Origin: Cryptomeria japonica
Taxonomy: Eukaryota; Streptophyta; Pinopsida; Cupressales; Cupressaceae
Direction of reading: 5' to 3'
NCBI RefSeq assembly: GCF_030272615.1
Contig: NC_081409.1
Coordinates: 207,065,190 to 207,129,189 of the forward strand
DNA: 64,000 bases
Positions 45,981-57,763 of the stretch are shown here, piece by piece. The number at the start of each line of letters is the position of its first letter. Within the stretch, counting starts at the first letter, position 1. The translations under genes and the position numbers were made by a program. The notes beneath the pieces are model-generated. The model was given only the letters and a program-made list of their open reading frames with translations. It was not told the origin of the DNA and did no database searches.

Positions 45981-47104
45981 TGTTGTCTTGATGATGATTG
46001 TAATGTATTCATAATTTTTTGTCATTGATGAAACACTCTCACACACACATATGATTATATTGACTACCGGTATAACTTCAATTGTTTACTCTGTCAACTG
46101 ACATGTTAGAGGTTATACCAAGAGGTTTATCTCTAATTGGTAATTTGTGTCAACCAATATGTGCATAAGAGACAGTTTGTGATTATACTAAGTCAGAATC
46201 AAGATGAAGATATGGATGGAGATCAAGTGGAGATTTAAGGACAATGGTTCATATGTTTTATTCAAACCGGTATTTGATTGTTCCAACCGGTATTTGGTAA
46301 TTTTGTGATGAGTTACCACATTTCGTGATGAGTTACTTGCACCGACTACTTGGCGGCAATTTTTGTGATGAGTTATGATCACTTGTCCAGATACACTGCA
46401 CCTAGGAAATTGTGTTATGATTTCTTAAGGCCGACATGAAATCATAAGGTCTATATATTGACATCGCAATGAATTATTTGATATAGTGAGTGAAAAGTGT
46501 TATGTGTGAAAGGAAAAAGAGTTAAGTTGTAGAGTATGCAGAAGAGCAGTGTTGAATATGTTTAGAAGGATTTGATTAAGAAAGTATTGTGCTACTCAGA
46601 ACATATCAAACCATTCTTGTTATTTTCTAACCATTACAACATAATCAAATCCCCTAACCGGGTAATCTCTAACAAGCTTCAATGTATAAATCCTTTAACA
46701 GGGTGATCCATTAGTTTGGATTCAGAAATCCTCCACCAAGGTTACTCCTAACAGGGTACTACGTTTAATAGGATATAAGCTTCTAATCAAGCTTTGGGAT
46801 CTCTAACAAGATTCGCTCCTAGCAGAGCACTTTGTAGACCTTAACCGGTCAATTATCTATTACTGCAAATAGTTAACTTGTGAGTTCCATCTCACCGTGG
46901 TTTTTACCTATTTGGGTTTTCCACGTAAAAACACTTGTGTTATGGTGGATGATTTACTTTTTGTGGATGTTGTTATAACATTTTGGATTGCATGCATTGT
47001 GTTTAAAAGCTTTGTTAAGTTCATCTACCGATTAGTGTTTGAAGTAGTTTTATTTTTGGTGTCATTGATTCACCCCTCCCTCTCAGTGCTTTTCAAGTCC
47101 ATCA
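45981..47104 (+). repeat. 3' LTR of element E
   Basis: It begins TGTTGTCTTGATGAT and ends CCATCA. It is ten bases shorter than the 5' LTR, partly through a shorter CA repeat. Confidence 0.95.
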
Positions 47105-47109
47105 CATGA

Positions 47110-47999
47110 AGCATTGACTGCTAATTGGAAACTTTATATAATGAGTGCATATACCCCAAGTAAGGGCCCACTTGGGGTACATTGCTACTCTGTGTTTTAG
47201 TTGCTAATAATTTTGCATTAAATTGTTGGATTTGAAGATAGTAATTCATGTAGCAACTGCTGATCAAAATTCACTATATAATTTTAGTTGAACTTATAAT
47301 TTACTTGTAGATGTAATCTATGAGATACATAGAAATAGTATTTTTTAAGAATTTTTACTTATTTTCTAATTGAGTAATATGTGCCTTCCAATTCAATGAT
47401 ATTTTTAATTTATGAAGCATTTTAGGGGCACTAGAAGCCTCTTAATGTACATAGAGTACATGCCTCATCTTAAGTGTACATCCCCGATTGATAATTTAAT
47501 GTAACTTATTACAACTGATGGTTGCTTAATATGTGGATAACCTTATTGCTCCATATTATTAGTTTTATAGGTGAAAACACATTTTTGACATCGTTGTCAG
47601 GGATGGTGCCAAGCTATGAGAGTATTTAGGTTTTTAAAAGTTTTCTTAATTCTGTAGCCATAATTTTTTTTAATTTAAATATTTAGAATTAATAGATATA
47701 TTGAATACCAAATTTTCTACTAACACTTCTCATGAAAGGTGGTAATCGGTGCACAGCTATTGTATGTGCAAAAGAAGAGATCCTCTAGGGAGATCTCTTC
47801 CAAAATAGACTTAGAAATATATTGTAGTGGTATAAATTAGAGTAGGCAAAGCAAGTGGATCTTAGAGTTAAAGTTACATTGACCCAAAGCCAGCCTATTA
47901 CATCAATCCCCTCCATCAAACCCTAACTCTAGTAATAGTACTAGTTCTAGTTCACTACTTCACTTTCCATCAATTCTTGATTCTAATTCTCAAATAAAA
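47110..47999. other. Unassigned sequence right of element E, grading into element I leader
   Basis: No gene is supported up to about 47860. From there the sequence may belong to the leader or start of the element I gag. Confidence 0.4.
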
Positions 48000-49925
48000 A
48001 TGGGGAATGTTAGTGGTGGAGAAGAATAGCCTCATGAAACCACAAATTAAACAAATTACTCATATCTGATCAAGACAAAAATTCTACTATGAAAATAATA
48101 CTCACCTACACTCTTCTCAACTTCCATGGCGTAATAATAGAGAAGCATAATACATTCCTATTTGAATTTGATGTCCTATGTAGGAGCTATGACTACACAA
48201 CATATGCATATAAATAAAAATTGTTTCCATTAATGGTAAAGTATTTAGCAATTATTGAGATGGTTCATGGGACTTGGAAGAAATGCAATGATTGATTGGG
48301 ACAACATGAAGGATAATTTTTTGAAGAAATACAAGGACTATTACAGGGGAGGAGATGTGAGGGGAAATGACATGATGATGATGAATCAAAGAGAAGATGG
48401 TTCGTTGGAAGATTATGTTGAGAGGTTCCTGTTCCACCTCCAAAATTACAAACAAAAGTGATTAACTAGGGATTCTTTGAAATTATTTTTTCTATGAGGA
48501 GTTGATGAAGAATTTTTAGATTCTCTAGACTTAATATGAGTAGGTTAAATATCTCAAGTTCCTTGGGAGAATGTCTTCCAAATTCATAGGAAATATTCAT
48601 GTTCCATAATGAAGAAGTTACACAAATTTTGAGAAAATTTCTACCAAAATAGCTGCAAGTGTCTCACATGTGGAGCTTGATAACCTATTGAAAGACACAC
48701 AAAAAGATATAATCAACCACTCAAAAACCCAATTGGGAACCTTACATGTCAAAAAGTAACAAGAGGATGCAAAATTATCTCTAACCAATAATGTCCACAC
48801 TATAACAAGAATAAATGAGATTGCAAGATAAAAGGGCAACAAGCATCAAATATAGATATGAGTTACCAAAATTCATGGCATTGGAAGATGAGGATGGTGA
48901 AGTATTCCACCTGGTCCAATAAAAACCATGGAGTTAGAAACAAGATACCCCTTAGGATCCATTATGTTATAATTATCCTTTCTCAAATTCTTTTGCAAAA
49001 CAATTCTCCATGGTTTAATCAATCTTCGCTAGTGTGGATGAACTATGGGCTGCTTGGATGGGATCCCCAGAAGGATTTTTTCCATAAAATAACTATTCAC
49101 AAGGCCAAAACCAAAATTAGTATTTACCCCAATATTCATGGAAACAATAATAATGGTGTGGTGACCAACCTTGGTTTAATGCCAATATAGGCTACCTACA
49201 ACAATTGCAAGCATTGTCTACACAACTAGATATCCTACCAAACCCTACTAATCCTTCTCCTAATCCACTGAGAGTGACACAAATACTAGCTTAGCCTACA
49301 CCCAATCCTATCGATAACCCTATTCAATAGGCTTACACTAACAACACTATCCAATACTTGACATATGTTATTGAGATTAGTGACATTCAACGTTTCCTAG
49401 GAAAATCCCTATGAACTCCTAGATCACCATTGGTCATGAAAATTACCTCCGAGGAACCTACCAATGGTGATAAACCATAGTTAAATCCTTTTTCAACTCC
49501 ATAAGAAAGATGCTATCAATAAGGAACTACCATTTCTAGGAAGATTGAATACCAAGAAGTATGAATTTGAGCCTAAATTTGACCTCCTTGGAAAATCGAG
49601 AAATGTCTATGCCAAAATTCTCCTATTTCAAGACATAACATATGTCCCAAAATATAATAAATAATATAGGAATTATGTCTAAAAAAACTAGGAATAAAAA
49701 GAAAATATCCCCGAACCATTCACATAGTTGGAAAACTTGCAAACATCATGTTAGGCAATGTAGTTGTTCCAAAATAAACATACCTTGATAATCTAGTTGT
49801 TGATGTTTTTATTAATGGCATTACATACAACAATCAATGTCATGACTAAGGATACCATGCAAAATATTCAACTAAATGGTCTGAACGACCTACTCCTACA
49901 ATATTGCATTTAGCACACAATTTCA
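48000..49925 (+). pseudogene. Element I: Ty3/gypsy gag-protease remnant
   Basis: The ATG at 48000 leads, with frame changes, to FLFEFDVLCRSYDYTTYAYK, then RWFMGLGRNAMIDWDNMKDN, MMNQREDGSLEDYVERFLFH and DSLKLFFL...GVDEEFLDSL, the capsid-type gag core. Farther on, LANIMLGNVVVPK, VVDVFING and NVMTKDTMQNIQLNGL (49740-49890) match the region around a Ty3/gypsy protease. Numerous stops show old decay. No RT follows on this strand: from about 49925 the DNA reads as minus-strand element J. LTRs were not found. Confidence 0.65.
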
Positions 49926-51360
49926 TTTATGTTTGACGAGCTTCTACATCATAATTGTGATCTTAATATGTCATGCATAGATGCTACCCCCACGACAGCC
50001 TTGGCCAAGCAGATTGAAATAATACCATATGACACTAAATGGAATCCATTGTTATGTGTGGGGGATTTACAATTGTTAGCATTAGCATCATTCATTCAAA
50101 ATAAAAAAAATAGAAGGCATTAGATGTGCTAGTATAGGAAAAAGGAGAAATCAATTTCATTGAGTCTCAGGATAGAGTTAAATAAAATAGATAAGAAATT
50201 GGATAATATGTTTATAATTACTGCCAAACTAGAGTATTCAAGAATAGAATTTGGAAATAAAGCTATCCAAATACAACATGTTTTCACAAATGACAAGAAC
50301 TACAAGTAGAGAACATCTAGGGTTCATTTTAGGTAGGTGGCATGATTTGTTAGATGGACTATAATGGAAAAACATCACACTTGTACAAATATCATGCAAG
50401 ATTTTGGTGGAAACAAAAATAAAATAAGATAGGAGCATATGAAGTACCGTGGATACCTTTAATTTTCCAACCACAATTATTGTGGTGGCCCATTTTAGTG
50501 GGCCAATTTTTTAGACAAACATTGTTTTATGACTTAGCATGTAGTGTCATAGAGTTTGGGAGTTAAATAATACAACTAAGCATGCACATTTTATTGGGGT
50601 GTAATTTAGATCATAACCCACTCAAGTTTTGTTGATGTAGTAGAGATATTTCTCATAGCATTTTAAATCATATTGTGTTAATAATTCCCCCAAGGGGTTG
50701 ATGTTGTTAAAATATAAAGTAGAAGTGGTTTACTCAAAATGGGCACAATGAGGTCTAGAGGTGATGCCAAATACTCTTTGATTTTATTACATACTTGTTG
50801 ACATGATTCATCCTAATGAAAGATGTTATTATCCCTCAATAGATGGGAGAATGGTTGGTATTTATTGGGTAGTTGTGTAATACACCTTTGAGTATATTAA
50901 AGCTAACCTTGGAGACTATATAATTGTTTAAGATTCTTTGGTGGTGGTATTTACATGATAGTAGAAACTTTGGTAGGATAAAATTCAATGGCTTAACAAG
51001 AGATAGTGAAGCCAAGGAGTTTACTAGATCTAACACCAAATAAACACTTCTTAGGATTGATTCAGACCTTGTGTCCTATCAAATATTCAAGTACATACTC
51101 AATGACATTTGGGTAGTAGATCATTTTTAGGACATGATTTATTAAGATCTCTAAAATTTATGCAAATTTTGATTCTTTCCATTTCTTTTCTAACAATGAT
51201 AATATTGGGTATCCATTTTGAATGGTCAATTGGGAAAATAAAGCCATCCTCCAATAGTTTTGAAGCTCTTCTTTAACTAGTAATGCAATATGCGGGTGTA
51301 TCTTATATAGTTTTTTTTCACTTATTTGACATTTGGATGTACCATATGATCATGCACAAA
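49926..51360 (-). pseudogene. Element J pol remnant: RT, RNase H and second RNase H (minus strand)
   Basis: On the minus strand, RT starts near 51350 with KLYKIHPHIALLVKEELQ, then after a frameshift EDGFIFPIDHSKWIPNI and ICINFRDLNKSCPKND. RT is then truncated: the palm with YxDD is missing and the reading passes within ~100 bp into the connection/RNase H part (CNKIKEYLASPLDLIVPILS, KPLLLYILTTS; 50680-50800). A more decayed second RNase H can be followed to about 49930 (FPNSILEYSSLAVII near 50220). The order and motifs resemble element F, so J is Tat-like. Positive-strand frames such as 49929-50123 are its shadows. Confidence 0.6.
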
Positions 51361-52805
51361 AAGGGAGGGATCTTAGCCTAGAATATCAATGTATGAAGAA
51401 AGAAAATTATACATCTTCTAATTTATTGAGTATCCTAGTGATGGTCTCCTATTATAGTGCCAATACGTTTATTGCTATATATTTTAATTTAGGAAAATAT
51501 TCTATATTCAGATTTAATTTCCATGCTTCTTCAAAAAAAAAAAATGATTTTTTTTTCATTGGAACCTTACGAGGAGAAGTCCAAGTTTTTCATCCATCGA
51601 TTCCTTGAGGAGTTTCCATCAATAAATATGAGGCCATTTATTTATTTATTATTATTTTTTGTTATATTCTTATGATCATTTGTGAGAATGTCATTATCGA
51701 GTCCCAATAATTTTGGGAGAAATAATAGCTTCATTATTTTGAAATGTTTCAAGAGACATGGAATATTATCGATTTCAACATATGAGTTTTGGATGGATGA
51801 GGAGAAGGTCAATGTGAGATCATGTGATGGGGGTGATAGTACAAATGGTCATGTCATAGAAAAGTGCAAAAAATTGATGAAGTGTTTAAAGTCACTTCCA
51901 TTGGTGCATTTAATGATAGGAAAAGAGACCTTACCACATCATCAAAGGAAAGTTAACATTTAGAGATATTGTATTAGCTGACTAGAAATCTATCCCATGA
52001 TGATCAAAATTTGACTTAGATAATTATTGGCTAAAGAATCTCCTTTTAATGTAATTGTAATAAAATTCCTTAATAGCCCATATTTTTACTTATATGAAGT
52101 TACCAAGTGAATATGTTTCTTTAAAAATTGGTGCACATTCTGCCTTTGTCAAAAATATGAATTAATATCTCTATCAATAATTTAATTATCTAGGAAGTCA
52201 TGTTGGATGAAAGTAAATCTCCATCAATGATTTCAATTAAGTTACCAAAGTATGTAATAAATACTTGAGGAAGGTGCATGAACCATTCTAAGGCTTGGCC
52301 TCTCCAACTTTAGGGGAAAATTCACATGAGATACAACTTGCTATTGGAAATATCTTGGTATTCGAAGTAATACTATTTGGCATGGGACTACAATTCTCCT
52401 TTTTATATTTATCAAATTTTGGGATTCCAAATTGAGTAGGAAAAGGTACAATTAATCTTTGGTTTTGAGGGGGTTGGGGGGTGGATCCATAAGGTACTAA
52501 TTGTTCATAGGTAGTGTGATCAATAATTTGATGTAAAACATGTTGTTGGTGATTTATTGGGGGTTGAGTATGTTGTGATGCTTGAAGGTATGTTGTGGGA
52601 TGGTAATATATGGTGGAGAATAAAACATTGGTGGAAGAGAATACGATGATGTGGTTGGAGGATATGAGGTTATAGTTAGATAAAATATTGGCGGGGTTAG
52701 ATGGGATGTTGTTGGAAGATATTAAGTGGTTGGTGAATATGACATTTATGGGGGATATAGAGGATGATGATGGGATAATATGGTTAGTTTATAATGTGTG
52801 TATGA
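51361..52805 (-). pseudogene. Element J gag (core and part of Pro-rich region)
   Basis: Minus-strand translation from 52805 gives His/Pro/Tyr/Gln-rich sequence (LQASQHTQPPINHQQHVLHQ), then FPTQFGIPKFDKYKKENC and, after a frameshift, GQALEWFMHLPQVFITYFGN (about 52240-52310), a Ty3/gypsy gag core. Between 51361 and 52200 I see no clear zinc knuckle or protease. The gag continues upstream beyond a solo LTR, at 54349-54642, and beyond element C. Confidence 0.6.
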
Positions 52806-52810
52806 ACTTG

Positions 52811-54343
52811 TGGTGCAAAAGCACCTAATACAAGTGGGTCACTTTGTTGAGAACATGGTCTAATATTAGAATTTAGTGTTTTTGTGTCTTGTTGGGTTTA
52901 ATAAGGTCATAATAGACCATTCATAATGTAATAAGATTCAATTGGAGTCATATTGTCCTTTTTTGCAAAATTTGTCAAGTTGCAGGAAAAGTTATTAAGC
53001 AACTTTTCTTGAAACCAACTTGTCAATAAGGGTCATAAGTGTCTAAGTTGGTGTTTAAGTATTCATTTTTATGTAATAAGGCCTAACAAAGCCATTTTTC
53101 ATGTAATTGAGTCAAGTAGGGTCTGTGAGTTAGAAATTGTTAAGATATGTAAAAGTTGCTAAGTTGGAAAAGTTGTCTAAATGTGAGATGTGGAAGGACA
53201 ACATGCATATTGTTTAAAATTTGGTTGAAATTAGTTGTAATAGTGGAGATTTAAAAAGGATTTATAAGGGCCTAGTATGGTCGAACCAAGGGTTGGCGGT
53301 GGTTGTTGAAGCACTTTGGAGTGAAATCAAACAAGAACAAACTTCATTTTCTAAATTTTTCTGCGTTTTTCCCAGTTGTAACATTTATTCCATACTGGTA
53401 CAGAAGGAATATGACTCAAGGATGGATTTATTTGAAATATAATTGAATTTCCTTTCATTTGGTACTAATTTTGTGAGGTTTAATTAAATTTTGAGCATCT
53501 TACAAGAAAATATTTGAAAACTACCTTGAAACCCTTGTTTGAGGGTTTGAAGCGAAGAAATGTGAATATATCACCATTCCACCCTTCAAATTTTTCCAAA
53601 ATAGGTGGAATGGGAGGTCTAGGGGTGCTTCAGATGGGTTTTGAAGGATTTTTGCAAAAGATGAAGTTTGGGGTGTTTTGAGTGAGCCCTAGTCTAATAT
53701 CCTTATGTGTTCGACTTAGTGAGCATAGGTAGAATAAGGAAGCTACAAGTCAGTCCAGTAATGGTGAGTGTGGATCAAAAAAATTGTGAAATTGGTCCTT
53801 TTTTGATGTTTCATCTTGTGGAGTGGTTGTTTCAAATTTGGCACTTGAATTTCTTGTACTTGATTTGGAAAATAGGGCTAATTAGGCTTAAAAGTCATTT
53901 TACCATTCCAAATCAGATGCACCTGTTTAAAAAAAACCCCTTTGGAAAAGTAAATATGTTGTAAAATTGCCAAATGGGTATCCATAAATTCTCTCCTTTT
54001 GTCTAGGAACTTTCCTTACAAAAAGTTATGGTGGAAAAACCCTCTAAGTAGGGCTACAAGAAACCTAACCTAGTTGTGAAGCAACTCACCTCAAGGCAAG
54101 TTATGGGACCTCAACTAGGGTTTGGTGGATGTTATTGTGATTCCCTTAAACATTTTAAAAGGCTTCCCTTGAAAGATTGAACCATTTTGGGGTCTTTCCT
54201 AAGGTTGGGTGAAAATTTCCATTTGAGTTGGGCTAGTGAAGGGTTCGGTGAGTTGGGGGAAATATTCCCATCTTGAATTTTTGCAAGCATTCCTAGGTGA
54301 GTAAATTGGTTTGGTTTTGTGATTGATGACATGATCTACATCA
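52811..54343 (+). repeat. Solo LTR of a chromovirus related to element B
   Basis: It begins TGGTGCAAAAGCACCTAA, matching the start of B's 3' LTR (TGGTGTAGGGGCACTTAG), and ends ATCTACATCA like B's CTCTACATCA. The order of internal blocks also matches: AATAAGGYC repeats, GTTGCAAAAGTT-type stretches, a TATA-like TTTATAAGG at 53261, and GTTGTTGAA. The flanks ACTTG (52806-52810) and TCTTG (54344-54348) fit a duplication with one change. No internal domain is present, so it is a solo LTR, inserted in J's gag. Confidence 0.8.
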
Positions 54344-54348
54344 TCTTG

Positions 54349-54642
54349 AATGTTAATGTGAATTTTTAGGAGGATATAGGGGATATGATGTTGAAGCAAT
54401 GATGTGGTTGGAGGATGATTTGGTAGGGGACATGATGTGGTTGGATGAAATTTTTATGCAAATTATATGGGAAGGGTTTTGAGTGTGAGAGGGTATTTTT
54501 TGGGGAGGATGATAGTGGGTTGGATGATGAAGAGGGAGGGAAAATTCACATCACATGATCACTACTTGTTCATTCTATGTTATGGTTGCGAGATGTTTTT
54601 AGGATATGTCTATATAGGCTGTGAAAGGTGGTTGTGGTACAA
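54349..54642 (-). pseudogene. Element J gag, Pro/His-rich piece between the solo LTR and element C
   Basis: The minus strand reads Pro/Ser/His-rich sequence (for example FPPSSSSNPLSSSPKIPSHS and IQPHHVPYQIILQPHH). It links the Pro-rich part at 52480-52805 with the gag N-terminus at 62668-62933 once the two insertions are set aside. Confidence 0.5.
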
Positions 54643-54647
54643 GGTCC

Positions 54648-55798
54648 TATTACTACTTATCTAGTTGCCATTATTTTTTATATTCAAAGTCATACTATAT
54701 ACTCTAGTCGGTTAACACTACCGAATCATGCAGTCGGTATACACAGAGAAGTCGGTATGCACAGTCTAGTTGGTTATAGAAGAAAGCAATCACAGAACGC
54801 AGTACACATCGAGCTGTCTACCGAGTATCTTCTTATCTCTACCGAGCAGCAAAGATGACACACCGAGTTGATATACACCGAGTCTAATGTGTTACCAGAT
54901 ACATTGAACCTAGACATGCATATGAAAACATGTTACAAGATTGAGGCACATCTAACCGTTATCACATTGGAAATTGCACTAGAAGATTGTGTATGATTTT
55001 AAGATCAATCTAACCAATGAAATATTTTGTATAGTTACTCATTCAAGGAATCTTGTTTGTAAGATCAAAGCAACAAATTAGATCACCGTCTTAAGAGATC
55101 TATTTATACAACATAAGTTAAAAAGGTGTTTGTATGAAAAAGAAGACTGTTACAGAGACACAGAGGTCACTGAGAAGGTTTTCAGAGAACAGTTGAAGAA
55201 CAGAGTAAACAGAAGGGTTTACCGAGTTACAATATGGGTTACCGAGGTATGCTATAAGCAAGTTAATCTATTCTGAGCACATAGAATCTGCTATAACATT
55301 TTAGATGTAAAGTTGCAGATATTTGTAATGATTTTATTGTAATATTGTGAAGTTATAAGAGAAACCTTTAACAGGGTAAAAGACTCTAATCAAGTCTATA
55401 AATTGTAAAGCCTCTAACTAGCTGCATCATTCAGATTAAATGTTGTGAAATCCTTTAGCAAGGTAGATCTAACAGATCTTGTTACTCCTAACAGGGTAAG
55501 CTATCAGAAATAGCTAATATGTAGCTCTAACCGAGCACTCTTTATTATTGTAGTAGTGAAGTTGTGGGTGCCATCCCCACCGCAGTTTTTCTCTCTAACC
55601 AAGAGTTTCTGCGTGACCAAAATATATGTGTTATGGAGTGAATCATGTATGATTGTTATCTATTTGTTTTAACTTTATTTTATGTTACTGCACTATTCTG
55701 TTTATGCATAATAGTAAAGTTATTATTCAAGAAATGTTTTGGAGTAGTGATTCACCCCTCCCCTCTTAGTACATTAGCTTTCCATATTGGGCCTAACA
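54648..55798 (+). repeat. 5' LTR of element C
   Basis: It begins TATTACTACTT where the 3' copy has TGTTACTACTT, and ends GGGCCTAACA. The TATA-like TATTTATA is at 55101-55108. It is rich in CCGAG and GTCGGT motifs, as in A. Confidence 0.95.
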
Positions 55799-55800
55799 AT

Positions 55801-55812
55801 TGGTATCAGAGC
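55801..55812 (+). other. Primer binding site, element C
   Basis: TGGTATCAGAGC lies two bases after the LTR: initiator Met-tRNA complement. Confidence 0.93.
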
Positions 55813-55860
55813 TTGAATCTTGGAAAAGGGTTTAACTACCTAAAGAGAAAGATCTTATCA

Positions 55861-57213
55861 ATGGAAAGCTATAAACAATCTCGGAGGATTGTGTATCTGC
55901 AAGAAGAACTGGATCATGCTAATCAAGTGATTGCAGATATGCAAAGGCAAATGCAAAAATCTCTGAAAGTAAGAAGAAGATTATCTGATGATTTACAGGA
56001 CTCTCAAGAGTTAGTGGAACAAATTGAGACATCATCTGAGAACAATATATCTGAAGAGACTGAAGAAATGATTGGAATATTGAAAGAAAAGAACAAAGCA
56101 CTAACTGATCAACTAAAAGCAATGAAAAGAGAACATGAACATTTCAGCACACAAATGACTGAAAATATAGATGCATTAAGGACAACTGAGGATAAAACAA
56201 GAGATCTACAAAGAGAGAAACAACAACTTGAAGTCTTAGTATCTAATAAAAATGATGAAATCATAAGGTTGACTGAGATTCAACAAAATATGACAGATCA
56301 ACTAGGTTATGTACATCAGGAAGCAATTCTGAAGAATGGTGAAAATCAAGCATTGAAACTCGAAGTATCAAGGTTGACCAATGAAATTGAAACAGAGAAG
56401 AAATCCAAAGAAACATTGAAGAAGAGTTATGAAGCATCAAAGATGTTGGATGAGCAATTGAATACAAGAAGACCCAACAAAGATGCAGGACTCGGTTACA
56501 AAGGAAAAGACTCTATCGAGAAAGGAATTCATACTACTGAGAGAGGAGAATCATCAAAGCAAGCTAGAAAAAGGAATAACATCAAAAGAAAGAAGCCTAT
56601 TTGCAACTACTGTGGAAATCAAGGTCACACTGCCAACATGTGCCAAATCAGAAAAGGTAAGCAACCAAATATCACTAAGTTCAATGGTTATTGTTACAAT
56701 TGCAATAAATATGGTCACACATCTAACCAATGTAGGACAAAGTCCGTTAACAACTATCAGAAGGCAAAATACAAAGGGTTTTGTAGAAACTGCAATAGAT
56801 ATGGACATAATACTAAGAAGTGCTGGATTAAGCAAAAGAACTATATGTGGTCTGCACACCGAGCAAACACTAGAGGTTACCGAACTTACATAGATCCTTA
56901 CCGACAATATGTAGCAGTACCATGGGATTACAATACAAGGATATGTTGTGAATGTTGTGGAAGATATGGACATATTAGTGCCAACTGTTTTATAAGATTT
57001 GGAATGAACAATCAAAGATCATGGAGAAATCCTGGTATGGCATGTTTTCATTGTCACAAAGTTGGACACTTGGCTGGAGATTGCACAGATCAACCTAAAG
57101 GAGACACTGAAGAAATAAAAGAAAAATTAAAAATGATTTGGAAAAAGAAGGAAATTGTGTCAAATGAAGAAAGCACCTTACCTACCGAGTTAGGTGCACC
57201 TGTTCCAAATTAA
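55861..57213 (+). CDS. Element C ORF1: intact coiled-coil protein with five CCHC zinc knuckles
   Basis: The open frame extends upstream into the LTR, but ATG 55861 (MESYKQSRRIVYLQ) is the first after the primer site and is shared with A, giving 450 residues. Residues ~10-205 form a long coiled coil (YLQEELDHANQVIADMQRQM and on). A Lys/Arg-rich basic stretch lies at ~230-246. Five CX2CX4HX4C knuckles sit at residues 248-261, 278-291, 308-321, 363-376 and 395-408, for example CNYCGNQGHTANMC and CFHCHKVGHLAGDC. It should self-assemble through the coiled coil and bind element RNA. A usual gag core is not recognised, but sirevirus gags also carry coiled coils. It is the only fully open gag-like ORF in the window and may still be translatable. 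Confidence 0.88.
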   Translation: MESYKQSRRIVYLQEELDHANQVIADMQRQMQKSLKVRRRLSDDLQDSQELVEQIETSSENNISEETEEMIGILKEKNKALTDQLKAMKREHEHFSTQMTENIDALRTTEDKTRDLQREKQQLEVLVSNKNDEIIRLTEIQQNMTDQLGYVHQEAILKNGENQALKLEVSRLTNEIETEKKSKETLKKSYEASKMLDEQLNTRRPNKDAGLGYKGKDSIEKGIHTTERGESSKQARKRNNIKRKKPICNYCGNQGHTANMCQIRKGKQPNITKFNGYCYNCNKYGHTSNQCRTKSVNNYQKAKYKGFCRNCNRYGHNTKKCWIKQKNYMWSAHRANTRGYRTYIDPYRQYVAVPWDYNTRICCECCGRYGHISANCFIRFGMNNQRSWRNPGMACFHCHKVGHLAGDCTDQPKGDTEEIKEKLKMIWKKKEIVSNEESTLPTELGAPVPN

Positions 57214-57763
57214 TTAGTAAAGGTATGAAGGGACTGCATTCTCTGAAGGTTAAAATCATAACAGTTCCTACTCTATTATATACTAAATTCAGAATATGCA
57301 TAGTTAAGATGCATTATTAAGTTTGAAATTCTATCAAAAGTACTTTACAGGAAACCTGTCAAGTCGGTAAATACAGGAAGCCTGTCAAGTCAGTAAATGA
57401 AGGAAATTTGGTTACTCGGTCAAAATGAAAAAAAAGAGAGTAAATCGGTTAAAGGTGAACTGAGTGCATTTAATGTTTTTGACCTAACACGCACGGAGCT
57501 CGATAAGGTATTTTGTGTACTTAAAAGGTATTTTCGTGGTCATTTACACATACCAAGTTTTCAAAAGAGCAGAGCAGAGCGAATCAAGGTGATCAAACCT
57601 CATTCAGAGTGAATCCAAGGTATTTACATCAAATCTCATTGCATTGTTAAGCTGGTTTACCGATCTTATCAAATTATTATTATCTGCTGAGTGTGAAGTG
57701 TCTGCCGTTTGTAAACCGTCAAACACTAAGGATAGTTTGCTAAGTTTTTACCTGAAATCTACA
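57214..57763 (+). promoter_or_regulatory. Conserved spacer between ORF1 and ORF2, element C
   Basis: It shares with A the order GTCGGTAAAT repeats, GTGCATTTAATG, GACCTAAC, GCACGGAGC, GATAAGGTA, CAAGTTTTCA and CAAGGTATTTA (about 57617-57627). The last resembles a splice donor and also occurs in E. It may hold a splice site or promoter for ORF2. Confidence 0.45.

Larger units (their letters stand above)
39694..47104 (+). mobile_element. Element E: complete non-autonomous LTR retrotransposon, related in design to A and C
   Basis: LTRs 39694-40827 and 45981-47104 are flanked by the perfect duplication CATGA (39689-39693 and 47105-47109). The interior has a Met-tRNA primer site, an ORF1 with coiled coil and CCHC knuckles, a spacer, a long ORF2 and a purine tract. 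No pol domain is present. LTR sequence differs from A and C apart from the CACCCC-TCTCAGT end block and CTAACNGGGTA motifs, so this is a separate family with the same plan. Confidence 0.93.

Noticed and set aside
49929-50123. Plus-strand 64-codon frame as part of element I pol
   Set aside because: Minus-strand reading through the same bases gives weak but ordered RNase H similarity; the plus frame matches nothing.
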